A stretch of DNA of 64,000 bases from Azolla caroliniana (taxonomy: Eukaryota > Polypodiophyta). The notes under the pieces are model-generated. The model made no database searches and was not told where the DNA came from. It worked only from the letters and a program-made list of their open reading frames with translations. Positions 55,870-64,000 of the stretch are shown here, one piece after another. Made by a program: the position numbers and the translations under genes. Within the stretch, counting starts at the first letter, position 1. Each line of letters opens with the position of its first letter. The DNA lies in assembly GCA_043228905.1 (NCBI GenBank), contig JBHGNT010000018.1:6014001-6078000 (forward strand), read 5' to 3'.

Positions 55870-56308
55870 TGTTAAGTAATTAGGTAATTAACTAGGGTTA
55901 ATTAGAGACTAATTATATGGTTACGTTAAGCAGCGGAAGATTAGTATGATATGCGCGTGAGAGTGTGTGAGAGGAAGAGAGAGAGAGAGGAAGTTACACT
56001 TGAACACAAAGATAAATGGGGGATGATTGACTATATTGAAAAGTGTTATCAACATACAAAAATACCCACAATGAGGTATATATACAACCCATGTGCAAAG
56101 GTGCACATGTGTGGGTAGAACATAGGTACTTATGTGTAAGTCCTATATTAAATGTACTAAGGAGTGGAGGATCTAGAATATCCCACTTAAGTACAAGGTC
56201 CTATTTAAAGGCTTAAGGTCAACGCATTAACTAGATTCGATCTAGGTAACTACTAAGTTACATGTGTTGACTAACTAGATTAAACTAGTTGAGCTTGATA
56301 TCTCAACA
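55870..56308. repeat. Solo LTR, TSD CATAC
   Basis: 439 bp from TGTTAAGT to CTCAACA. CATAC lies on both sides (55865-55869 and 56309-56313). No coding content. It contains GAGGTATATATACAAC near its middle, a possible TATA box. It interrupts the Gypsy remnant downstream of pol. Confidence 0.88.
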
Positions 56309-56521
56309 CATACTAATTATGGTCTGAAGCATGCATGCGCGGGAACTGAGAACTGACGGTTCAAGACGATGGGGGTACAAAATCAAAGGCCAAACAAGGG
56401 AATGGCCCTTAAAGAACTTCGATTGTAGCGAGCGCAGAAAAGCACACGAACCCTTAGACACACAGAGCACAGCCCCCTCGCAGAGAAGCACACTGACAGT
56501 GACGAAGAAGACTCAGGTCCC

Positions 56522-57160
56522 ATGGCGCTCTCCAACACAACACGCGAATGGTTCACCAAGAACGGACTCGAGGGATTCCTTCCAATCGCAGACGCACCAC
56601 CGCATGAAGACCCGGAACAGGTCGCACCAGCGATCGACCTTGAAGAAATAACAAAGGGAACAATCCAGGCCCTCATGGGATTACAAGCGGGGGAACTTCG
56701 ATCGGTGGAGAGCCCATCCACCGAGACATTAATCGAGTATTTCGGTGAGTATCCCTCAGCAACAAGGCGTACCGAACGCAGGGGGGAGAAGACCCTCTAT
56801 TCTGGGAGGTGGCCCGGGTGCTGCTGGAATATGGGTTCATGCACTCACGACTGCTGGCCATACCAAAATACAGAACCGGATTCACTATAGCAGCGTACGA
56901 GGGGCTGAAGGTGGATTGGGTGAAGATCATTACCGAATGCTTGAAATCCGCCATAGAATCTGTGGCGGAAGGGAAGAAATCTTGGATAGGGGTAGCATAG
57001 TGGCTAACCTTATTAGTACACCCCGTCATCACCACCAAACCTAAAAAGAGGGGCCAACCGGAGACAACGCCAAAGAAAGCAACCAAGAGGCGACAACTCC
57101 TAGAAAAGCACACCCCGGGATGGACCTCAGAGGACACATCACAACAGGAGGAAGGCTAAA
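56522..57160 (+). pseudogene. Gypsy additional ORF 1, frameshifted
   Basis: From ATG 56522 the frame shows MALSNTTREWFTKNGLEGFL, then ITKGTIQALMGLQAGELRSV. It shifts near 56750 to a second frame, VARVLLEYGFMHSRLLAIPK, RTGFTIAAYEGLKVDWVKI, and ends in a Lys/Arg-rich stretch. The domain is not one I know. It lies downstream of pol, the position of extra ORFs in some plant Gypsy elements. Confidence 0.5.
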
Positions 57161-57653
57161 CCAGTCGGAGACCAGAACCGAACGAGACAGACACAGAGAG
57201 ACCGGCTAAGCCAACTAACCAGGCACAAGAAGCGGAGGATACAGCTCCAACGGGAACAAAGCCAATCAAAATCCCACTGCGCCGGCAAGACCAAGAACCG
57301 GAGGACTTTATACACAAAATCCTCCTAGAGACCACAGAAGAAGAGGTTGAGGAGGAACTGGCCGAAACCTTAGAACGACACGCAAAGAAGCGGGGTCGGG
57401 AGCAGCAGGCGAAAGAACCGACTCCAACTGTGATGGTGGAAACCCAGGACAGAGAGGAACAGGGGAGCGGACAGAGCAAGGCACCAGCCGCCAACCGGCA
57501 CCGAGTAGGGAGCAAGTCCTTTCACCGGGTCTGAGTCCTAGGCAACCAGAACAACAGTCGGAGCCGCCACTAAACGAGGGCGCACAAAGCACCCCAACGG
57601 ATGGGGAAAAGCATGGGCTGGAACAGGGCACATGCCAACAATGGCTAAGATGG
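57161..57653 (+). pseudogene. Gypsy additional ORF region, linker
   Basis: Degenerate, Glu/Arg/Pro-rich frames continue between ORF 1 and the coiled-coil ORF (for example FIHKILLETTEEEVEEELAE). A stop lies near 57530. The three parts were probably one protein. Confidence 0.4.
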
Positions 57654-58766
57654 TTGGGGGAGCAAGTCGCCGGCGTGGCAGACCAACTGGTCGACGAACA
57701 AAGGCAGAATAGACACCTCATGCGCACAACTACCGAAGAACTGGAGAATGTCAGAGCCCAGATGCGGGGCATGGAAGAAGAGTTAACAAAGGCCAAGGAA
57801 TACGCGGACAGCATGGCCAACATGGGCCAACAAACAAGTGTCAACACAGAGCCGATCGGGTCGACAAGGAAGCAAAGGGCAACCCCGGAACCAGAATCGG
57901 AACCGGCGGTGGATACTGCCTTGAAAACCGGCACTGAGTCCGCCCAAGAACTAAGGACCTTAAGAGAGGAATTGGCCGCTAAGGAGGCACTAAGAGGAAA
58001 AGAAAGGGAACAAAAGAAATTGGCTGAGGAAGAACGACGGAGAGTCGAGCAGAACCTCCGAAAGAGCCACGTCAACAATGACCGGCTAAAGGAAGAAAGG
58101 GAAAAGTTGTTGCAGGAGAAGGATAAGCTCCACCGACAAGCTGAAACAGAAATAGAGCGGCTGAAAGAGGAGATCCAACAGCAGAAAGACAGGGAGGACC
58201 GGATGTGTTCCCAAGTAAATCTACGACTTAAGCAGAAGACTGAAGATTTTGATAAACCGTACCGGGAGCACAAGCAAACGGAGGCAGATTACAAGAGGCG
58301 GGGAGCAGAATTCGACCGGCAACAGGATAGATTGAAGGAGTTATTGAAGGAGGCACAAACAGACCTAGCACAGAAAATGGACGAGCTTGAGAAGAAAACG
58401 GAAGATTTGGCGGAGGAGAAGACAAAGGCGGTAGAAACGGCAAGGCTATTGGAAGAAGTGGCAAAGGAAAAGCTGGAGCTCAACAAGCAGCGGTTTGAGG
58501 AGGCGGAACATGCAAAGCTAGTGCTAAACAACCTCCAAACGACGTATCAGCACCAGGTGATTGGATATGAAAGCCAAGCCGCAAGTGTTGTTGCAATCAT
58601 AGTGAGGCCGAAAAGTGAGAAACAAGAGGCCGAAGAACTCGCCAAGCTCAGTGTGGATAGAATTCAGCAGATAATGTCGGCATGGAAGGATCGGACCCAG
58701 ACAAGCATCAATGAGTGTTCGGAGAAAGTATGGAAGGAGTGGTCACAGCAAGCGGTGGAACTATAG
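57654..58766 (+). CDS. Gypsy additional ORF 2: long coiled-coil protein
   Basis: 370 codons without interruption. After a short N-terminal part it is almost wholly Lys/Glu/Leu heptads (VDEQRQNRHLMRTTTEELEN, KLAEEERRRVEQNLRKSH, KEEREKLLQEKDKLHRQAE, LKELLKEAQTDLAQKMDELE). It has no signal peptide, membrane span or envelope-like feature. The ending shows RIQQIMSAWKDRTQ. A structural or assembly role is only inferred. Confidence 0.55.
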   Translation: MGEQVAGVADQLVDEQRQNRHLMRTTTEELENVRAQMRGMEEELTKAKEYADSMANMGQQTSVNTEPIGSTRKQRATPEPESEPAVDTALKTGTESAQELRTLREELAAKEALRGKEREQKKLAEEERRRVEQNLRKSHVNNDRLKEEREKLLQEKDKLHRQAETEIERLKEEIQQQKDREDRMCSQVNLRLKQKTEDFDKPYREHKQTEADYKRRGAEFDRQQDRLKELLKEAQTDLAQKMDELEKKTEDLAEEKTKAVETARLLEEVAKEKLELNKQRFEEAEHAKLVLNNLQTTYQHQVIGYESQAASVVAIIVRPKSEKQEAEELAKLSVDRIQQIMSAWKDRTQTSINECSEKVWKEWSQQAVEL

Positions 58767-58993
58767 ACATTCCAGGCAGATGTTGAGAACCGGAGGAAGG
58801 CCGGTGAAAAATTCTACAAGATGGATGAAGAAAGCACCGTCACCATAAGGGAAGAACTGTCGGAAAACTTCTTTTCCTTAGCCGAGGAGCATTTGGGAGC
58901 AGTCGGGGTCTTGTGGAAAGGTTGGATGACGACCAGCTCGACACTCAACTGCAATTGGAAAAGTACGAGCGGGAGCGTTAGCAGCAGGAAGTC

Positions 58994-59422
58994 GTGGAAC
59001 GAACGACGCTCATCACCATAAGTGATGAGGAGCAGCCGGCAAAAGGGGCCACAAAGGACACGGATGGGCCGCCACTAACGGCAACCGGTGAAGAGCCGAG
59101 GACCGCAACTGAAGCAAAGACAATCGCCGAAACGGAGGAGCAGCCCCCAAAGGAAGTCGGGGAAACAATAGAAGCAACTGTAGCAGTAGAGCACCCGGTT
59201 GATACCGGTGATAGAAGAGATCCCGACGCCGAAGCAGACCAACAAGCACCGGAGGAGAGCGAAGCTGGAGAACCGATACAACAAGAGCCAACGAGAGTTG
59301 AAGAACCGGAGCAGCCACTCCAACCAGCTTCGGACAAAGCGGCAGGGGCAGAGCAGCAGCAGAACGAAGTACCACTCGACCCTCTGGAGCAAAGTCTGTT
59401 GGATATTTTGGTCGAAGAGTGA
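58994..59422 (+). CDS. Gypsy additional ORF 3: acidic C-terminal tail
   Basis: 142 codons, very rich in Glu, Pro, Thr and Ala (EEQPAKGATKDTDGPPLT to LEQSLLDILVEE). A stop at about 58766 and a frameshift separate it from the coiled-coil ORF. It ends directly before the polypurine-like GAAGAGTGAGGCAG and the LTR. Confidence 0.45.
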   Translation: MERTTLITISDEEQPAKGATKDTDGPPLTATGEEPRTATEAKTIAETEEQPPKEVGETIEATVAVEHPVDTGDRRDPDAEADQQAPEESEAGEPIQQEPTRVEEPEQPLQPASDKAAGAEQQQNEVPLDPLEQSLLDILVEE

Positions 59423-59428
59423 GGCAGT

Positions 59429-59877
59429 TGTGTGGGTTCGAAGTGCAACGCACTTTCCCACGGGTGTGCCATGTGTTGGCCGGTTAAGGGCCAAAGGATA
59501 AATGGGAAAAGGGCGAGTCGGAGAAATATATATAATAATTTAGAAATAAATAGAATTAGTATTCAGAGGGATGGATCCGGTATAGTTGCACTGATCCGGG
59601 TCCGAACCGATTTGTAGCCGGTTGCCGATAGGGCACCGTTTTGTAATGACACCGGATTCCTATAAAAGGATCTGACCCGATGTAATGTTTACAGAAGTAA
59701 TAGAAGATTACATATATTGATTAATTAATGTTCGTGTCTTGTATACTTGCCATCTGTGGTTAATATTAACATCTTACGCGTGTGAATTACAAAAACATCC
59801 TAACCCTACCACCCCTTTGGAGAAGTGTTCCGGAAGAGGACACCTTGTGTTGTGGCTAGTTAGGCCAAGGATCAACA
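59429..59877 (+). repeat. Probable 3' LTR of the Gypsy remnant
   Basis: It begins TGTGTGGGTTCG after a purine-rich tract and may end GGATCAACA. A TATAAAAGGA box near 59662 fits an LTR promoter. There is no second copy in the window to fix its edges. Confidence 0.5.
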
Positions 59878-59889
59878 ACTATCCAAGTG

Positions 59890-60178
59890 TGGGTTGTCCC
59901 AATGTGGGTACGAGATGTGCAATCATTCTGCCAATTTTTATCGTTGCTTCATCAAAGGATTCTCAGTGATTGCACAACCTCTCATTGCTCTTACCCGCAA
60001 GGATGCTACTTTAGAATGGACAATAACTGCACAAAAGGCATTCGACTTGCTGAAACAAGGCTTTACTATGGCACCAGTCCTCTTACATCCTGACCCCACT
60101 AAGACTTTTCAAGTCGAAACGGATGCTATGATTAAGCATGTTCTAATATATGAAGGCAATTGTTGCATTTTGTTTAAA
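59890..60178 (+). mobile_element. Gypsy RT/RNase H fragment, second family
   Basis: The plus strand reads [20 protein letters not shown], then [20 protein letters not shown] and [20 protein letters not shown]. This is the RT thumb and start of RNase H. It differs in sequence from the 54303 element. Confidence 0.75.
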
Positions 60179-60179
60179 T

Positions 60180-61260
60180 GATACAATATTTGTATTGATG
60201 CTTGTTAGAGGAAGGATAATATTTGAAGAAAGCTTCAATAGAATTAGCCAAGAAAATGTAAAATTTCTGATATTGAAGAATGTGTTTGCCATTATGAAAC
60301 AAATTGACTTTAGTTTAATCCATAAACATTCCTTATAGAGAGATGTAATACCTAAGAAACTAGACATGGACTTGATCAAATTGACACCTCTAGCTTGGCA
60401 AACTATCCATGCTCTCAAAGTTTCTAGAGAACTTGTCACTCTCTTATGTTCATAGAGAGTTTTGGAGTAAATAAGACTACCATCCTAATAGATGGTAACA
60501 AAGTACCTAGAGAATATTGGATAATATAATTAGTTGTAAACTGATAGAACCACCAAAGCATCATTAAAAAATCCAAAAGGCATAAATGTGTACTCAACAT
60601 GGTACTAAGTATGAATCGCTATCTTTCATTCTTAACCTTCATATATGTAAATTAGATTGCATGCAAAGATATGTTCCAACAATTCCAAGGCTAGAGGAAG
60701 CAAATATCAATTGCACAAAAAATTTGTTGCAGCCAAAAATAATCAACCTATTATGCATTCAAGCAAAGGTATTTCCAAAACTACTTGAGCATGTAAACTA
60801 ATGACGAGATTGAAGGTAAAGGTGTGAGACTCCTCAAAATCCCAGAGAGGTGGAATACATTATACGAATGGTCCAAAAATAATATTGCCACCATCAATCA
60901 CATCAATGATGCTTGATTGCTTTAGCTTCCTTTTAGGCATTGAGTGCTTAGAAGTAGATACATTATCCATGAGTCAAGAAGAACCAAAACATATAATGAA
61001 AAAACTTTTATCTCCAACAACACTGAGAGTACGAACTCCTTTCAAACCCAATCAGAAAGGATAAAAGAATCACCAAAAGTACAGGCAGCCAAACAAATAC
61101 TCAATAGATGAGAGACTATTGGGCCCTGATGTTTTCTATCACACTGGATGGTTAAATTGGGCATCCATTGATCTGATACTTCGTAATACAAAATTAGATC
61201 GACCTCTCTCTCTAACATTGCTTTTCAAAACAACATTACAAACGGTATGTAAGCAAATGA
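60180..61260 (+). mobile_element. Decayed Copia RT remnant
   Basis: Near 60925-61060 the plus strand reads LGIECLEVDTLSMSQEEP, HIMKKLL and RTPFKPNQKG. This resembles the Copia YLGIxxxxDxxxLSMSQxxYIxxxLxxFxM...TPxxPNxK region. The rest is unreadable, so limits are approximate. Confidence 0.45.
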
Positions 61261-62876
61261 TCCTCTTGCATTGAAACCCAACTATTTGCCTTTAAAAATG
61301 CAATTGGAGCATGAGAAGAAAGTTATGTGATGTTCATGTAAACCTACCAAAAGAACACTAAAATACCATGAAGGTCATAACACAAACGAATCTTGGTAAG
61401 AGAGATTCACAATTTCGTGTTGAACCTGATCTTAGGCCAATGCACCAAGGCTCCATATACTGTGGGCAAGTTGGCAGAGGGATTCACAACCTAATTGCTT
61501 GATCAATGCACTTAAGTTAGCATTAAATCTGATTGCTAGACCAATACATTAAGGCTCCATATAGTGTGGGAGTCTTGGTAGACAGTTATCTAAATGAGCT
61601 CAAGGAACAAAAACAACATAGGGATTATTTATCACCAAATGGCAATTGAAGCCCTATAAGGAACTTCCGCTTTTTTTTTAGAAAACTAGGCCCTTTTAGA
61701 AATATTGGATAGTGGGAATATAAAAATAAATTGGCATATCCATCAATACAAAGCATGGAGGATGTTTTATGATCCAGCCTCACGAGCTTCAAGTTTACAT
61801 GGAAAATTCTACTTGGTCTTGAAAAACTTGTCTTCGTGGATAACCAACATAAGATAAATCCACTTGGTTCTTGCAAGACTTATGTGTTTTATGAGAGAAC
61901 CATCGCGATTCCACTTGGGTCCTGCAACACTTCTGTCTTCATCATGGATCTCATGGGTAATATGCCCAAAGTTTACACTTATATGCATGTATTTTCATTC
62001 TTCATGTGCTCCTATTCTCAGCGTATAAGCTCTACATTCTCAACATATATTGTGTTCAAACTCGATCCTTGATAACAAGATAGAGTCTTGTCCTTGATAT
62101 AGAAGGCAACAAAATTGATTAATGTTTTCGTAAGCCCTAAGAATACCTAAACTCTAACAGTCATCACAAATCAGCTGCAAATTGATTCAAAAAAAAAATC
62201 AGAAGACCTTTCACTCAAATCATTGCTTCATTGAAAGTGGACAAGGGCATCTGTAGCAAATTGATTCCAAAAACAAAAGACCAAAAGGGAACTTTGCCTC
62301 AAATCATTTCTATTTTCTCCACTGAAAGTGAGCTAGAACATCTAGGACTCTGTGTGTCTCTTCTTGTCCATAGAAAGAAAAGATCCCGGTCCATAACTAC
62401 AAAATGTGCTGTACATCATAATATATGTATATATGATCTTGAGTGACACCATAGAAGCTGGCATCAGTTACAATGAATCCTACACTATGCTTAAACTACT
62501 GTCATGTTTTGAGCCGTTCAGCCAATATCGCAATTGAAGATAAACAACTATCTCACCATATTATATTATATGGTGAGGGGAAGAAGCCTCTAAGAGAACG
62601 GCAAAATATGTTATCGAGGAAACCTATTTGGTCATTATATCTTGACGCTTGAGTTGCAGTATATCTCCTTTGCTGTAGCATTATGCTGTCCTAGAAATTA
62701 TACCTGTTCATCATGCAATGTTAACATATCTTAGCTGTTAAAATAGTCAGAGTATCCAAGCTCATATCATTGTATGAGGTGGATATATTGACCAAAAAAA
62801 GATGCTATAAACAGGCATAATACATTATAAAGAAACTACCATAAACTTTTCATATGGAATTGAGACTTCATTTTAC
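61261..62876. other. AT-rich DNA, no supported gene
   Basis: An imperfect direct repeat (AAGGCTCCATATAxTGTGGG) occurs at about 61447 and 61552. A second loose repeat (CCACTTGGxTCxTGCAA) occurs at about 61860 and 61910. Nothing coding was recognised. Confidence 0.4.
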
Positions 62877-62939
62877 CTTTACTGTTGGAATTTTGATTGC
62901 TGAAATCGCAACAGCCATATCCGATCTTGAATGTAATAC
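62877..62939 (-). other. Exon-like 63-nt stretch, gene unknown
   Basis: On the minus strand TTTTCATGCAG precedes it and GTAAAATG follows it, good acceptor and donor sites. The 21 codons read VLHSRSDMAVAISAIKIPTV plus Lys. I do not recognise the protein and no partner exon was found. Confidence 0.25.
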
Positions 62940-63560
62940 CTGCATGAAAATCAACCATTTCAGAATGTTAGTATGTTCAAATTTTACATACACAAGGAAA
63001 ATGAGAGTGGTATACTCTTGGCAAGCTTAAATTTTGAAATATATAACACCATGACTTACACACCGCTTAGAATGAAGTGACATATATTATATTACAAATG
63101 AAGCATAATGACACAATGAAATTCATGAAGATAGTCTCATACAAATGTACAGTATTATATAGCCTCTTTAAGTTATGGAGGATGGGCTTTTAAGCATATG
63201 CTTTCATACATTGAGATCATTTCCATGGTCTTTATACTCTATATTTACAAGAGGAAGCAGAAGCATTTCCACGGGGTGGATTCCATGGGGAAACCAAGAA
63301 TCTAGGGTCAGGTGAGAAAACAGGATAGAATCAATTTCAGCAAATACAAAGCAGTGGCAATGGATATTTACTGGTCTGATAAAGAAGAATATGCAGATTA
63401 TTGTGGGAATCAGATATGTAGGTAATCCGTTTAAACAACATTCTAAAGGGGGGAGAGAAGGAACAGAAAACTCAAAAGAAAACTATATTTGAAGGATTTC
63501 CGTGGAATGTAAGAGTAAGCGACCTCAACGAGGAAATCTACTTGAAGCAGAAGCTGAGAA
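62940..63560. other. AT-rich DNA, nothing recognised
   Basis: No conserved coding block, RNA gene or repeat seen. Confidence 0.35.
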
Positions 63561-63579
63561 GAGAGATACAAAAAAAGAT

Positions 63580-64000
63580 CACATTTTCTGCGTTTTGTTG
63601 CCATTACCACTGCATTTCCCGTGTTTTATCCCTCCATTTTGTTGCTTTAACTACTGCAGCGACTTAAAGCAGTTTTTCTTGCGTTATCACTACAATCTTT
63701 TTCTTCTTTCATCACTTCATTGTCTTTGCTTTATCACTGCACAATTTCATTCTTTTATCACTTCAATGCCTTTGCTTTATCACTGCATTATTTTCTCCTT
63801 TTATTACTGCACGTTCCTTCATTTATCACCACATTTTCCTCCCGTTCATGACTAAATTTTTTCCTTCTTTTTCTTTTTTTTTCCTTCGCCACTGCATTTC
63901 CCTCGCTTTATCACTACATTTTCCTTGCTTTACCACTGCTTTATTCTTGCTTTACCACTGCTTTATTCTTGCTTTATCACATCTTTTTTCTTGCTTTTAT
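63580..64000 (+). repeat. Tandem repeat of about 24-26 bp, running off the window
   Basis: Units built on TTGCTTTATCACTGCATTTTCC occur about 15 times with drift. The last units (TTGCTTTACCACTGCTTTATTC) are the most alike. The array continues past 64000. Confidence 0.8.

Noticed and set aside
1-64000. CRISPR arrays, bacterial operons, or attachment sites
   Set aside because: The repeats present are minisatellites, LTRs and simple repeats. The gene structures are eukaryotic, with spliceosomal introns.

Overview
The window is plant nuclear DNA. The evidence is spliced genes with GT-AG introns, plant-type serine palmitoyltransferase LCB1 exons, a PPR fragment, and dense Copia, Gypsy and LINE retrotransposons. 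A few features recall seed-free plants, perhaps a fern: the LCB1 divergence, a Gypsy lineage with FLDD in its reverse transcriptase, and a fern-like PPR remnant. This placement rests on memory of families and is tentative.

Gene block (1-12.6 kb, + strand). Three gene pieces lie in a row. First are three exons of a RING-type E3 ligase gene (55-1908) that carry only its membrane half; the RING exons are not in the window. Second are eight exons of a protein disulfide isomerase (5265-7460), ending just before the second thioredoxin domain. Third are eleven exons of LCB1 (8167-12560), lacking the usual first exon. PDI exon 8 ends in phase 1 and the first LCB1 exon begins with the two bases that complete that codon. 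The 19 exons total 2,574 nt, exactly 858 codons including the stop. As drawn, the locus encodes an in-frame 857-residue PDI-LCB1 chimera whose topology would make sense: ER-lumenal thioredoxin domains, one membrane helix, then the cytosolic SPT domain. This is the most striking feature of the window. It could also be a local deletion producing a dead gene, or an assembly error.

Retrotransposon block A (13.6-32.6 kb). Two truncated Copia elements lie head to head (13604-16340 minus, 16345-19477 plus). A single-exon ORF for a disordered 596-residue protein follows on the minus strand (21035-22825). A Copia element (23555-29890) has 5-bp target duplications TTTCC and carries a nested repeat-bounded element. 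The LTR-like ends of that nested element (25687-26198 and 27769-28737) contain clustered heat-shock elements upstream of a TATA box, its interior holds a 48-bp minisatellite, and one of its ends has a 460-bp insert with an uninterrupted ORF. A decayed copy of the same Copia family (about 30700-32640, minus) is broken by a LINE 3' end.

Gypsy block (32940-40931, minus). This is a near-complete, young element with 1,136-bp LTRs, 4-bp target duplications CCGC, and gag, protease and RT/RNaseH/integrase in three frames. Its LTRs carry a dense cluster of CATGCA (RY) motifs and two tRNA-like A/B-box modules. It lies at the edge of an 86-bp minisatellite. Beyond that are a transposon-like ORF (42000-42695), a 202-bp tandem duplication, an array of palindromic TAGCTAATTAGCTA motifs, a LINE fragment, a mitochondrial-type tRNA-Gly(GCC) fragment and a PPR pseudogene.

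Nested LINE/Copia/Gypsy block (44.4-60.2 kb). A minus-strand LINE is split by a Copia element (46442-52471, TSD CTTTC), which itself contains a solo LTR (47775-48651, TSD CCGG). A Gypsy remnant (54303-59877, plus) has extra coiled-coil ORFs downstream of pol and is interrupted by a solo LTR (55870-56308, TSD CATAC). The rest to 64 kb holds retroelement scraps, one exon-like stretch and a terminal 24-26-bp tandem repeat that runs out of the window. No CRISPR array, rRNA or intact tRNA gene was seen.
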